Of a stretch of DNA of 64,000 nucleotides, positions 18,377 to 27,317 are shown in pieces (the first letter of the stretch is position 1; every line of letters starts with the position of its first letter). Source of the stretch: Mesorhizobium atlanticum (lineage in GTDB: Bacteria; Pseudomonadota; Alphaproteobacteria; Rhizobiales; Rhizobiaceae); assembly GCF_003289965.1 (NCBI RefSeq), contig NZ_QMBQ01000004.1:372001-436000 (forward strand), read 5' to 3'. The notes below the pieces were generated by a model. That model saw nothing but the letters and a program-made list of their open reading frames with translations. It did not search any database and was not told the origin of the DNA. The translations under genes were made by a program, and so were the position numbers.

Positions 18377-19969
18377 TCACGCCGCCTTGTCGCGGACCTG
18401 GTAGTCCTTGACCGCGGTGAAGCGGATTGCTTTCCAGCGCTCGGCCTCGTAGTTCAGCGAGAAGGCGTGCTGGGCAAGGAAGACCGGATCGTTGTCGAGG
18501 TCGCGGGCAATGTCGCCGCGATGCGATTCGATGAAACGCTGCACCTCCGCCTTGTCGTCGGCCGAAATCCAGCGGCAGACGGAGAAGCGCGACATCTCGA
18601 AATCCACCGGCAGCGTGTATTCGATATTGAGCCGCTCCTTCAGCACGTCGAGCTGCAGGGCACCGACGACGCCGACGATGGCCGGCGAGCCGTCTTCGGG
18701 CGAGAAGAGCTGCACCACGCCCTCCTCGGCCATCTGGTGCAGAGCTTCCTTCAACTTCTTGGCCTTCATGGCGTCGCCGAGGCGCACGCGACGCAGGATT
18801 TCGGGCGCGAAGTTCGGCACGCCCCGGAACAGAATCTCCTCGCCCTCGGTCAGCGTATCGCCGATGCGCAACGTGCCGTGGTTGGGGATGCCGACGACGT
18901 CGCCGGCAAAGGCCTCGTCGGCGGTGACGCGGGTGCGGGCGAAGAAGAATTGCGGTGCCGACAGGCTCATCGGCTTGCCGGTGCGCACCAGCTTGGCCTT
19001 CATGCCGCGCTCCAGCTTGCCCGAGCAGACGCGGACGAAAGCGATGCGGTCGCGATGGTTGGGGTCCATATTGGCCTGGATCTTGAAGACGAAGGAGGTC
19101 ATCTTCTCCTCCGTCGCCTCGACCAGACGTTCGTCGGCTTCCTGGGCGCGCGGCGGCGGGCCATAGGCGCCGAGCGCCTCAATCAGGTCGCGAACGCCGT
19201 AGTTGCGCAGCGCCGAGCCAAAGTAGACGGGCGTCAGATGGCCCTCGCGGAAGGCGTCAACATCGAGCGGACGGCAGGCCTCGCGCGCGAGCTCCAGTTC
19301 CTCGATGAAGTCGTTGCGCTCGTTCTCCGGCAAAAGCCCGGCGACGCGGTTGGAATCCGGACCGTTGACGGGCGTGCGCTCCTTCTCGTCGTCGCTGCGG
19401 CGCACCGCGTTCTGCGCCAGGTGGTAGGTGCCCGAGAAGGTCTTGCCGCGGCCGATCGGCCAGGTGACGGGAGCGGTGTCCAGCGCCAGCTTCTGCTCGA
19501 TCTCGTCGAGGATCTCGAACGGATCGCGGCTCTCGCGGTCCATCTTATTGACGAAGGTGATGATCGGGATGTCGCGCAGCCGGCAGACCTCGAACAGCTT
19601 CAGCGTGCGCGGCTCGATGCCCTTGGCGGCGTCGATGACCATGACGGCCGAATCCACCGCCGACAGCGTGCGATAGGTGTCGTCGGCGAAATCCTCGTGG
19701 CCGGGCGTGTCGAGCAGGTTGAAGACGTTGTCGTCATATTCGAAGGTCATCACCGAGGTGACGACCGAGATGCCGCGCTCGCGTTCGATCTTCATCCAGT
19801 CGGACCGAGTCTGGATGCGGTCCTTCTTGGCCTTGACCTCGCCGGCAAGCTGAATGGCGCCACCGAACAAAAGCAGCTTTTCGGTGAGCGTGGTCTTGCC
19901 GGCGTCGGGGTGGGCGATGATCGCGAAGGTGCGGCGGCGCGCAACCTCTTCAGGTATCGTTTCGGGCAT
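18377..19969 (-). CDS. prfC: Peptide chain release factor 3
   Basis: A 530-residue translational GTPase, the same length as E. coli RF3. The P-loop AHPDAGKTTLTE is at about residues 19-30, the switch motif DTPGHEDF follows, and NKMD gives guanine specificity. RF3 recycles RF1/RF2 from the ribosome after termination. The start MPETIPEEVARRRTFAI is the only sensible one. Confidence 0.95.
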   Translation of the reverse strand: MPETIPEEVARRRTFAIIAHPDAGKTTLTEKLLLFGGAIQLAGEVKAKKDRIQTRSDWMKIERERGISVVTSVMTFEYDDNVFNLLDTPGHEDFADDTYRTLSAVDSAVMVIDAAKGIEPRTLKLFEVCRLRDIPIITFVNKMDRESRDPFEILDEIEQKLALDTAPVTWPIGRGKTFSGTYHLAQNAVRRSDDEKERTPVNGPDSNRVAGLLPENERNDFIEELELAREACRPLDVDAFREGHLTPVYFGSALRNYGVRDLIEALGAYGPPPRAQEADERLVEATEEKMTSFVFKIQANMDPNHRDRIAFVRVCSGKLERGMKAKLVRTGKPMSLSAPQFFFARTRVTADEAFAGDVVGIPNHGTLRIGDTLTEGEEILFRGVPNFAPEILRRVRLGDAMKAKKLKEALHQMAEEGVVQLFSPEDGSPAIVGVVGALQLDVLKERLNIEYTLPVDFEMSRFSVCRWISADDKAEVQRFIESHRGDIARDLDNDPVFLAQHAFSLNYEAERWKAIRFTAVKDYQVRDKAA

Positions 19970-20056
19970 TTCTTTTAAGGCGTTCCGTGTGACAGGCGGC
20001 GCTTCTACCAGCGCAGCGCCGGCCTGTCGACATGGGGCCTTGCCCGCTGCTCCGGC

Positions 20057-20977
20057 TCAAGCCAGTTCGGCCGTACTTTCCGCCCGGGCGATCTCCGGCA
20101 GCCACTCGGCAATGGCTTTACCGATCGTGTCGGGATGGTCTTCCTGCAGGTAATGGGCGCCAGGCCCCAGATCGATGAAGCGGCAGTTCTTCAGACCGGC
20201 CGCGAATTCCTTGGCCGCCTGTGCTGAAATCAGCGCGCCTGGATCGCCGGCGAACAGCAGCTTCGGATAGGAGGAGAGCCGCAGCGCGCGGTGATCGTGC
20301 GCGCTGATCGCGGCGACATCGGCCGGCTGGTTCTCGATCGGCAGTTCCCGCGGCAGGCGCAGCGCCGGCTTGCGCGACTGCGGCGTCGGGAAGGGCGCCC
20401 GGTAAGCGTCCATCTCCTCCTCGCTCATCTTGCGCAAGATGGAAGCAGGCAGGATCTTTTCGACGAAGACGTTCTCCTCCAGCACCAGTTTTTCGCCGGC
20501 GCCCGGCGTGCGCAGCGCCTTGAACAGTTCGCGCGCCTGCGGACGCTGGTGGAAATCCTCCCAGCGCTCGAAGGGCCGGATGAATTCCATGAAGGCGAGG
20601 CCGAGAACACGCCGCGGCCGCCGCGCGGCGAAATGGAAGGCCAGGGCCGTGCCCCAATCCTGCGCCACGATCACCAGCTCGTTGATGTCGACCGCATCGA
20701 TGAAGGCGTCGAGATAGCGGACCTGATCGAAGAAGCGATAGTCGATGTCCGGCTTGCCCGACTGCCCATAGCCGATCAGGTCGGGCGCAATGCAGCGGCC
20801 GAACGGCGCGACATGCGGAATGATGTTGCGCCAGATGTAGGAGGAGGTCGGATTGCCGTGCAGGAACAGCACGGTCGGGCCGGATGTGCCGGCCTCCAGA
20901 TACGACATGCTGGAGTCCAGCACATCCACTTGCAAACGCCGCAGGGCGGCCTCTTGTCCACGGGTCGTCGAACTCAT
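20057..20977 (-). CDS. dhaA: Haloalkane dehalogenase
   Basis: A 306-residue alpha/beta hydrolase. The catalytic set of haloalkane dehalogenase subfamily II is all visible: nucleophile Asp107 and halide-binding Trp108 in AQDWGTA, halide-binding Asn42 in HGNPTSS, acid Glu131 in FMEFIRP, and base His275 in GAHYLQEDHP. The enzyme hydrolyses carbon-halogen bonds to give alcohol and halide. Its ATG overlaps the TGA of the TetR gene by one base, so both share a transcript. Characterised members are known from Mesorhizobium. The natural substrate is unknown. Confidence 0.92.
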   Translation of the reverse strand: MSSTTRGQEAALRRLQVDVLDSSMSYLEAGTSGPTVLFLHGNPTSSYIWRNIIPHVAPFGRCIAPDLIGYGQSGKPDIDYRFFDQVRYLDAFIDAVDINELVIVAQDWGTALAFHFAARRPRRVLGLAFMEFIRPFERWEDFHQRPQARELFKALRTPGAGEKLVLEENVFVEKILPASILRKMSEEEMDAYRAPFPTPQSRKPALRLPRELPIENQPADVAAISAHDHRALRLSSYPKLLFAGDPGALISAQAAKEFAAGLKNCRFIDLGPGAHYLQEDHPDTIGKAIAEWLPEIARAESTAELA

Positions 20978-21570
20978 CACGCTGTCTCCTTCCCAAACAC
21001 AGTGCTGAAGATGATCTTCTTGAACCGTTCGAGCGGCTCCGGGCTGCGCTCGACCTTCATGCGCAGCATGGCGCCCTGCCAGGACGACAGGAGGAAATCG
21101 GCAAGATCCTCGGCATCGAAAGCTTTTGTGATCTCGCCCGCCGTCTGGCCTTCGGCGATGCAGGCCGCGAAGGGCCGGCGCCAGCGCTCGAAGATATCGA
21201 CCAGCCTGAGCCGAAGCGGCTCGCTGTGCACGGCCGTTTCCAGGCTGAGATTGCCGATCATGCAGCCGCGCGCCCATTCGTGCGCCTCGAGCTTCGAGGT
21301 GATGACGTCGAGATAGCGGCGGAGCCTGCCGAGGGGCGGCGTGCCGTCGCGCGCCAGCGCATTCTCCACCAGGCCGCTGACATAGGCGAAGTAGCGTTCC
21401 AGCACCTCGCCGGCAAAGTCTTCCTTGGAGGCAAAATGGTTGGTGAACGAGCCCGGCCGGGCTCCTGCCGCCGCAACAATGTCGCGGACGCCGGCGGCGG
21501 AGTAGCCGGAATTCCAGATGGTCTGAAAGCCGGCCTGGAGAAGGTTTTCGCGGAGTGATTGTCTAGCCAT
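20977..21570 (-). CDS. TetR-family repressor of the dehalogenase operon
   Basis: A 197-residue TetR regulator. The helix-turn-helix, GYSAAGVRDIVAAAG then GSFTNHFASKEDF, is within residues 20-52, and the C-terminal ligand domain follows. It lies first in a two-gene operon with the dehalogenase and has a perfect 18-bp palindrome 9 bp ahead of its start, so autoregulation with induction by a substrate is likely. The similarity is to the QacR/NemR-like group with C-terminal domain TetR_C; the inducer is unknown. Confidence 0.9.
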   Translation of the reverse strand: MARQSLRENLLQAGFQTIWNSGYSAAGVRDIVAAAGARPGSFTNHFASKEDFAGEVLERYFAYVSGLVENALARDGTPPLGRLRRYLDVITSKLEAHEWARGCMIGNLSLETAVHSEPLRLRLVDIFERWRRPFAACIAEGQTAGEITKAFDAEDLADFLLSSWQGAMLRMKVERSPEPLERFKKIIFSTVFGKETA

Positions 21571-21578
21571 GGCGATAT

Positions 21579-21596
21579 AATACGTACGTACGTATT
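21579..21596. promoter_or_regulatory. 18-bp perfect palindrome, likely TetR operator
   Basis: AATACGTACGTACGTATT reads the same on both strands. It sits 9 bp upstream of the tetR start and about 75 bp upstream of the divergent FAD oxidoreductase. A TATAAT box on the plus strand (21576-21581) overlaps it, so binding could control both directions. Confidence 0.7.
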
Positions 21597-21670
21597 GATG
21601 TCAAGCGCAGAAAGTTTGCGTTGGCAAAAGCCTCGGCAAATGGCAGTTGGAGAATCTCACCAGGAAGAGG

Positions 21671-22750
21671 ATGGAGAACAGAGTGGCGAAGCACGTCACC
21701 GTCATTGGCGCCGGCATCATCGGCGCTTCGATCGCCTGGCATCTGGCGAAGGCGGGAGCGCGGGTGACGGTCGTTTCCGAAAGCGGCGCCGGCGGTGTCG
21801 CCACACCCAATTCCTTCGCCTGGATCAACGCGAGTTGGGGCAACCCCGAGGTCTATTTCCGGCTGCGCATACGGGCCATGGCCGAATGGAAAAGGCTGGC
21901 GAAGGACGTGCCCGAACTGCCGCTGGCCTGGTGCGGCGGCCTGTGCTTCGACCTGCCGCCGGACAGGCTCGAAGCCTATGCGGCCGAACACTCGTCATGG
22001 GGTTATGGCATCGAGCGCGTTGATGCCAAGCGGGCGGGAGAGATCGAACCCAACCTTGTCGAGCCTCCCCATTTCGCCGTCTACCTCGCAGAGGAAGGCG
22101 TCGCCGAGCCGGTGGCAACTGCCAAGGCGCTTCTGACGGACGCCGAACGGCTTGGCGCACGGGTGATGATTGGCACGGTGGACAGGCTGACCCTCTCGGG
22201 CGGCAAGGTGACGGGTGTGGCCGTTTCGGGCGGAACCATCGAAGCCGACGAGGTGGCCGTTGCGGCGGGCACGGGCGCGCCGGCCATAGCCGCGACAGCC
22301 GACATCAAGCTGCCGCTCGACACGCCGCCGGGCCTCATCGTGCATTCGCGCCCCTACAACAAGCTGCTCAACGGTTTGGTGCATGCCGAGAGACTGCATA
22401 TGCGCCAGACGGCCGAGGGCCGCATCATCGCCGGCTCGGATTTCGCCGGCGGGGATCCGGGCGAAAACGCGGAAGCCACCGCGCGGGAATTGTTCGCGGT
22501 CACCAAGGCAGCCTTGCATGGCGCGGACGGGCTGGAGCTCGATTTCCACACCGTCGGCTACCGTCCAATGCCGGCCGACGGCTTTCCGATCATCAGCCGA
22601 GCCGACGGCATCGGCGGCCTCTACATCGCCGTCATGCATTCGGGCATCACGCTGGCGCCGGCCGTCGGACTGTTTGCCACCCGCGAAATTCTCGGAGGCG
22701 AGCGCGACGCGTTGCTCGCGCCTTACGCTCTCTCGCGTTTCCATCAGTAG
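21671..22750 (+). CDS. FAD-dependent oxidoreductase (D-amino acid oxidase family)
   Basis: A 359-residue DAO-fold protein. The dinucleotide motif VTVIGAGIIGASIAWHLAKA opens the protein, and the conserved C-terminal FAD contact is seen in YIAVMHSGITLAP. I chose the ATG at 21671 because AGGAAG precedes it; a GTG 15 bp downstream is also possible. Members oxidise amines or amino acids, but the substrate here is unknown. It diverges from the tetR-dehalogenase operon and overlaps the amidase tail to tail by 7 bp. Confidence 0.85.
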   Translation: MENRVAKHVTVIGAGIIGASIAWHLAKAGARVTVVSESGAGGVATPNSFAWINASWGNPEVYFRLRIRAMAEWKRLAKDVPELPLAWCGGLCFDLPPDRLEAYAAEHSSWGYGIERVDAKRAGEIEPNLVEPPHFAVYLAEEGVAEPVATAKALLTDAERLGARVMIGTVDRLTLSGGKVTGVAVSGGTIEADEVAVAAGTGAPAIAATADIKLPLDTPPGLIVHSRPYNKLLNGLVHAERLHMRQTAEGRIIAGSDFAGGDPGENAEATARELFAVTKAALHGADGLELDFHTVGYRPMPADGFPIISRADGIGGLYIAVMHSGITLAPAVGLFATREILGGERDALLAPYALSRFHQ

Positions 22751-24117
22751 CCAGGAGGCTGGCGAAACCCGCCTGTGAACGGCGCGATCGCCCGTGCGAT
22801 GCCGAGCAGCCGCGTTTCCGACCAATGCCGGCCGACGAGCTGCAAGCCAATGGGCAAGCCGCTGCCGTCGTGTCCGCAAGGGAATGCCAGCGCCGGATGG
22901 CCGGAGTAGTTAAAGACCGCGCCATGGGCCGGTAGCATCCAATAGCTTTCGTCCTTGCCGTTGACCGCAAGCGGACTGCCGGGCTTGCAATGCGGGAAGG
23001 CCGTCGCCATGGCGACGGGACAGAGCAAGGCATCGCAGGTCTCGAAGAAGCGCTCCCAGGCGAGGATCGAGCGATCGCGGCGAGCCAGCGCCGCGAACCA
23101 GCGCGACACCGGCGTCGGCCGCTCCGGCGGTTCCGGCTGCGCGGCCTCGAACATCATGCCGATCAGCTTGCCGCCCTCGGCGAGGTCGTCATGCAGATCA
23201 AGCTTCGGCAATTTTGCCTCCTCCACGATCGCTCCGGCTGAGGCGAGCCGCGCGGCCAGGCTTTCGACGGCGGCACCGATCTCGGCGGCGACCGGGAAGC
23301 CCGGGAAAGACCCGGCAAAGGCGATGCGCAACGACTTGAGTTCGAGTTCCGGCGTCGGCCCAACCGGCACGGGCGGCAGATCGGTGTCCGCCCTGTCCGG
23401 CCCGGCAATGATCCTATGGATCAGCGCCAGATCCTCGATGTCGCGGGCAAGCGGGCCAACACATGACATCAGCCGGACGCTGCGCGCAATGCCGCCCGGA
23501 TCGGGGAAGGCGCCGGCCAGCGACACACGATGTTCGGTTGGCTTCAGGCCATAGACGCCGCAAAAGGCGGCAGGCAAGCGGATCGAATCCTGCATGTCGG
23601 TGCCGACCTCGAACGGCGTCATGCCCGACGCGACGGCTGCCGCCGCGCCGCCGCTGGAGCCGCCCGCGGTGCGCGACAGATCCCACGGATTGCCTGTGCG
23701 CCCGAACAGCGGGTTGTCCGATTGCCAGTCGCCCAGCATGGTGGCGACATTCGTCTTGCCGATCAGAATGCCGCCGGCTGCTTTTAGCCTTGCGACCACC
23801 GGACTGTCCTGATTGGCGACATAGTCGGCGAAAGGGGGAAAACCAGCGGTCGTCCTCATGCCCGCCGTCTCATGCGTATCCTTCAGCGTGAAGGGCACAC
23901 CATGCAGCGATCCAGGCACGTCGCCGCGTGCCTGCGCTGCATCGGCTTGCCGGGCACGTTCACGCGCTACCTCCCGGTCGAGTATGATGACGGCGTTCAG
24001 TGCCTCATTGTGCCGGTCGATCCGCGTCAGATGCGCGTCGAGCGCCTCGATAGCCGATATTTTGCGCGCCGCGATCGCGGCAGCGATTTCCGCGATCGAA
24101 GAGAAGGCGAGGTCCAT
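22744..24117 (-). CDS. Amidase-signature family amidase
   Basis: A 457-residue amidase with the Ser-cisSer-Lys triad: Lys79 in FTLKD, Ser154 in AGGSSGG and Ser178 in MQDSIRLPA. The usual GGSIR around the nucleophile reads QDSIR here, a change of the two flanking glycines, but the Ser itself is kept. The family hydrolyses amides, including amino-acid amides and aryl amides. It could work with the adjacent oxidoreductase on a nitrogen compound, though they are convergent rather than one operon. Confidence 0.88.
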   Translation of the reverse strand: MDLAFSSIAEIAAAIAARKISAIEALDAHLTRIDRHNEALNAVIILDREVARERARQADAAQARGDVPGSLHGVPFTLKDTHETAGMRTTAGFPPFADYVANQDSPVVARLKAAGGILIGKTNVATMLGDWQSDNPLFGRTGNPWDLSRTAGGSSGGAAAAVASGMTPFEVGTDMQDSIRLPAAFCGVYGLKPTEHRVSLAGAFPDPGGIARSVRLMSCVGPLARDIEDLALIHRIIAGPDRADTDLPPVPVGPTPELELKSLRIAFAGSFPGFPVAAEIGAAVESLAARLASAGAIVEEAKLPKLDLHDDLAEGGKLIGMMFEAAQPEPPERPTPVSRWFAALARRDRSILAWERFFETCDALLCPVAMATAFPHCKPGSPLAVNGKDESYWMLPAHGAVFNYSGHPALAFPCGHDGSGLPIGLQLVGRHWSETRLLGIARAIAPFTGGFRQPPGY

Positions 24118-24226
24118 GACGAGTGCTCCGGCTGCCGCCGCTCGCGTACGAAGATGGAGGATCGCGCGACGGCTTCAAGCCGAGTTGATCACTGGGAAGT
24201 CGGTGATGCTTGATCGAAATTGCGGT

Positions 24227-25027
24227 TCAGCCTGCGAGCGCAAGCCGAGCGGCCGCCGGCGCGAACGGCCGGATGCTGGTGCCGCCCCTCGTCATGGTGA
24301 CGAAGCTCGATGGCGGGATCGCCTGCCAGTCACCGCCATCGCGGTCGAAGGGTTCGGAGACGACGCAATGGCCGGCGCGCCTGGCGAAGGCGCCGGTATA
24401 GAGCGTCGGCGCATGGTCGTCGGTGGCATAGCGCACGGCGTACAGCGCCTCGCCATCGGAAAACGCGGCCGTCAGTTTCAGAGCCGGCTCGATGCCGGCG
24501 CGGTGCGAGGCTTCGACGACGCGGCCGGTTGCCCGCGACACCGCGCCTTGCGGGTCCGTCGCCAGCCCCTGATCGATCATCAGGAGAAAGAAGAGTTCGG
24601 AATCGGTCGTGCCCTCGCGTTGGTCGAAGACCTCGTCGGAGAGCGAATTCTCCAGCGCGCGACGGATCTTTTCGAAGCCGCCGATCTGGCCGTTATGCAT
24701 GAACGACCAGCGGCCGGAGACGAAGGGGTGGCAGTTCATGCGGCTGGTGGCGCCGCCTGTCGAGGCACGGACGTGAGCGAGGAACAGGCCCGATTTGATC
24801 TGCCGGCAGAGGCTTTTCAGGTTGGGATCCGACCAGGCCGGCAGGATGTCTCGGTAAAGGCCGGGCTCCGGCCGGTCGCCATACCAGGCGAGACCAAAAC
24901 CGTCGCCATTGGTCGGCGACTTGGCTTCCTGGGCGCAGTGGCTCTGGGCGATCAGCGAATGGCAGGGCGCGGTGATGATGTCTTCGAGGAAGACCGCTTC
25001 ACCGAGATAGGCCGCCCACCGGCACAT
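24227..25027 (-). CDS. Class II glutamine amidotransferase (YafJ/EgtC type)
   Basis: A 266-residue Ntn-hydrolase. After Met removal the N-terminal Cys2 (MCRWAAYLG) is the catalytic nucleophile. HVRASTGG and the MHNGQI motif match the class II glutaminase domain of YafJ. It is stand-alone with no synthase domain. A role in ergothioneine-like pathways cannot be supported because no egt genes are nearby. It lies 16 bp downstream of the DUF6356 gene on the same strand. Confidence 0.87.
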   Translation of the reverse strand: MCRWAAYLGEAVFLEDIITAPCHSLIAQSHCAQEAKSPTNGDGFGLAWYGDRPEPGLYRDILPAWSDPNLKSLCRQIKSGLFLAHVRASTGGATSRMNCHPFVSGRWSFMHNGQIGGFEKIRRALENSLSDEVFDQREGTTDSELFFLLMIDQGLATDPQGAVSRATGRVVEASHRAGIEPALKLTAAFSDGEALYAVRYATDDHAPTLYTGAFARRAGHCVVSEPFDRDGGDWQAIPPSSFVTMTRGGTSIRPFAPAAARLALAG

Positions 25028-25043
25028 CGCTTTCCACCATCTA

Positions 25044-25298
25044 TCAGGCGCGATCCATCAGAGCCGCCGGCTCCTTGACCGCGTGCGAGCCTCGGTTGTG
25101 CGTGCGCTCATAGAGCTCGCGAACGATTCGGCTGGCCGTAGTTTCGAACAGAAACGGCAAGAAAGCGTGAACGAGCGCGGCGCCCGCCGCCATCGACAGA
25201 CGCGAGCAGAACCAGGCGGCAAAGGCCATGTGGCCGAAATAGGTCTCGCCGACCTTCTCCGGGTGAGCGGTGAACAGTGCCGTAAGCCGTGTCGTCAT
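25044..25298 (-). CDS. DUF6356-like small membrane protein
   Basis: An 84-residue protein, MTTRLTALFTAHPEKVGETY at the start, with one hydrophobic region (about 25-50) and PFLFETTASRIV after it. This pattern matches the DUF6356 family of small rhizobial proteins of unknown function. The ATG at 25296-25298 has GGAGGGA 6 bases before it, which decides the start over an upstream ATG at 25403. Confidence 0.8.
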   Translation of the reverse strand: MTTRLTALFTAHPEKVGETYFGHMAFAAWFCSRLSMAAGAALVHAFLPFLFETTASRIVRELYERTHNRGSHAVKEPAALMDRA

Positions 25299-25413
25299 GG
25301 TGATCCCTCCTGCCGGGATAAGCCCCGATGGTGAGTATCTTGCCACACGGCTTTGGTTCATCGGTCCCAAATTGTCCTTGCTTTTGGCTGTTTGATGGGA
25401 CAATCATCCCAAT

Positions 25414-25884
25414 ATGGCTGCCGATATTGATGAGATTGATCGAAGATTGCTGGCCGAGTTGCAGCGCGACGGAACGCTTTCGGTCGACCAGCTTTCGGAG
25501 CGGGTAGCGCTTTCGCGCAATGCCTGCTGGCGACGCGTCAAGCGGTTGGAGGAGGACGGCGTCATCACCGGCCGGGTGGCGCTGGTCGATGCCGACAGAC
25601 TGGGGCTCGGCCTCTCCGTCTTCATCCTGATCCGCACCTCCAACCACGACCCGGACTGGCTGCAGAAATTCCGCGCGGCGGTGACCGGCTTTGCCGAGAT
25701 CACCGGCGTCTATCGAATGTCGGGCGACCTCGACTATGTGCTGAGAGCCCGCGTCGCCGACGTGAAGGCCTATGACCGGCTCTACCAGCGGCTGATCGCC
25801 AAGGTGGCGCTGTCGGACGTCTCGGCTTCCTTCGTCATGGAGGAGATCAAGGAGACGACCGTGGTGCCGGTGGAACTGCGCTAG
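25414..25884 (+). CDS. Lrp/AsnC-family transcriptional regulator
   Basis: A 156-residue regulator with the Lrp helix-turn-helix at the N-terminus (DEIDRRLLAELQRDG, then VALSRNACWRRVKRLE) and a RAM/AsnC effector domain in the second half. It is divergent from the DUF6356-amidotransferase pair across 115 bp, so it may control these genes. The ligand is probably an amino acid. Confidence 0.92.
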   Translation: MAADIDEIDRRLLAELQRDGTLSVDQLSERVALSRNACWRRVKRLEEDGVITGRVALVDADRLGLGLSVFILIRTSNHDPDWLQKFRAAVTGFAEITGVYRMSGDLDYVLRARVADVKAYDRLYQRLIAKVALSDVSASFVMEEIKETTVVPVELR

Positions 25885-25902
25885 GCAGTCAAGGCCTCTC
25901 AA

Positions 25903-25945
25903 CTTCGTCATCCTCGGTCTGCGCTCCGCTGCGCGGATGACGACG
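25903..25945. repeat. Short palindromic repeat
   Basis: CGTCATCC (25906-25913) pairs with GGATGACG (25935-25942), with an inner GCGC/GCGC dyad. The CTTCGTCATCC end matches the ends of the 195-bp element at 12091-12285, so both probably belong to one family. Confidence 0.6.
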
Positions 25946-26111
25946 TGATGGGTGTTCTCGCCAATCGCCAAGTGAGCATTCCACCAGCGCAACAACCTTG
26001 TCCACACGTCCTCGCTGGAAAGCGAAGTCATCGTGACGCCTCAAAGAAAGCCTTGGATAGCGTCACGGTCGAGTTGACCGAATCGGCATTCGCTCCGATA
26101 GGAATGGGCTC

Positions 26112-26597
26112 ATGCGCACGGCTGTCCACCCTTCGTCCGTTATCGGCCCCACCGTCGGTTTCGTCAGGCTCCCGCATGGCGAGGGCTTGCCTCTGCCGGC
26201 CTATGAGAGCACCGGCGCGGCCGGCATGGATTTGCGGGCCGCGGTGCCGGAAGACCGGCCGCTGCTTATCCTGCCGGGGAAACGCGCGCTGGTGCCGACC
26301 GGGCTTGTCCTGGAAATCCCGGAAGGCATGGAAGGCCAGGTGCGGCCGCGCTCGGGCCTTGCCTTCAAGCATGGCCTCACGGTCCTCAACTCGCCCGGCA
26401 CCGTCGACAGCGACTATCGCGGCGAGGTGAAGGTGCTGCTCATCAATCTCGGCGACGAGGATTTCGCGGTGACGCGCGGCATGCGCATCGCCCAGATCGT
26501 CTTTGCCGCCGTGACCCAGGTTAGGATCGAGGAGCGCGCGCTGGCCGGCGGTACCACGCGCGGCGCAGGCGGTTTCGGGTCCACCGGCACCGCCTAA
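26112..26597 (+). CDS. dut: dUTP diphosphatase
   Basis: A 161-residue trimeric dUTPase. Conserved motifs appear in order: GAAGMDLRA (motif 1), [11 protein letters not shown] (motif 2), [14 protein letters not shown] (motif 3, catalytic Asp), and the C-terminal [14 protein letters not shown] (motif 5). It converts dUTP to dUMP and keeps uracil out of DNA. Its stop overlaps the HAD gene's start (TAATG), so the two are co-translated. Confidence 0.96.
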   Translation: MRTAVHPSSVIGPTVGFVRLPHGEGLPLPAYESTGAAGMDLRAAVPEDRPLLILPGKRALVPTGLVLEIPEGMEGQVRPRSGLAFKHGLTVLNSPGTVDSDYRGEVKVLLINLGDEDFAVTRGMRIAQIVFAAVTQVRIEERALAGGTTRGAGGFGSTGTA

Positions 26598-27256
26598 TGC
26601 AAGTCCCAAAACTGGTCATCTTCGACTGCGACGGGGTTTTGGTCGATACGGAAAACCTTGCCAATCGGCGCCTCGCCGAATGGCTGAGCGCCGCCGGCTT
26701 TTCGGCGAACTTCGAATATTGCCGCAAGAACTTCTCCGGCCGCAGCATGGCCTCGGTGCAGAAAGAGATCGAGGAGACGACAGCGGTCCGGCTCGGCGCC
26801 GACTTCGTCGAGCGCTGGAATGCCGGCCTGCCCGATCTCTTTTCGCACGGCGTCGAGGCAATTCCCTATGTGCGCGAGTTCGTCGAGGCCGTCCGCGCCG
26901 CCGGCATCGCCTATTGCGTCGCTTCCTCGGCGCGAGTGTCGAAGATGCACATCACGCTCGGTCAAACCGGCCTGTTGCCGCTGTTCGAGCATGCGATGTT
27001 TTCCTCGACCATGGTCGGGCGCGGCAAGCCGTTCCCGGACCTGTTCCTGCATGCGGCCAAGACGATGGGCTTCCCGCCCGCCGGTTGCATCGTCATCGAG
27101 GACAGCGTCGCGGGAACGCAAGCGGGCATCGCCGCCGGCATGCGGGTGTTCTCCTACCACGCCGATCCACTCACCGACCGCGATGGCCTGGCAGCCGCCG
27201 GCGGCATTCTGTTCGACGACATGCGGGAACTGGCGAAGCTGGTGCCGATCCGCTGA
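26597..27256 (+). CDS. HAD-superfamily phosphatase (beta-phosphoglucomutase-like)
   Basis: A 219-residue HAD subfamily IA hydrolase. Motif I VIFDCDGVLVDTE carries Asp10 and Asp12, a Ser in CVASSARV is motif II, the Lys in GRGKPFPDLF is motif III, and VIEDSVAGTQAG is motif IV. It dephosphorylates a small phosphometabolite or acts as a mutase. Coupling to dut might suggest a nucleotide substrate, but that is only inference. Confidence 0.88.
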   Translation: MQVPKLVIFDCDGVLVDTENLANRRLAEWLSAAGFSANFEYCRKNFSGRSMASVQKEIEETTAVRLGADFVERWNAGLPDLFSHGVEAIPYVREFVEAVRAAGIAYCVASSARVSKMHITLGQTGLLPLFEHAMFSSTMVGRGKPFPDLFLHAAKTMGFPPAGCIVIEDSVAGTQAGIAAGMRVFSYHADPLTDRDGLAAAGGILFDDMRELAKLVPIR

Positions 27257-27317
27257 TGGTGCCCTGGCTGCGCGCTTGCGGACTCCGTGCTAGCGTGCGG
27301 CCCAGGGGGTGTTTTCG

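Noticed and set aside
24227..25027. EgtC of an ergothioneine cluster
   Set aside because: The glutaminase fold fits, but no egtA, egtB or egtD gene is near, so the specific name is not supported.
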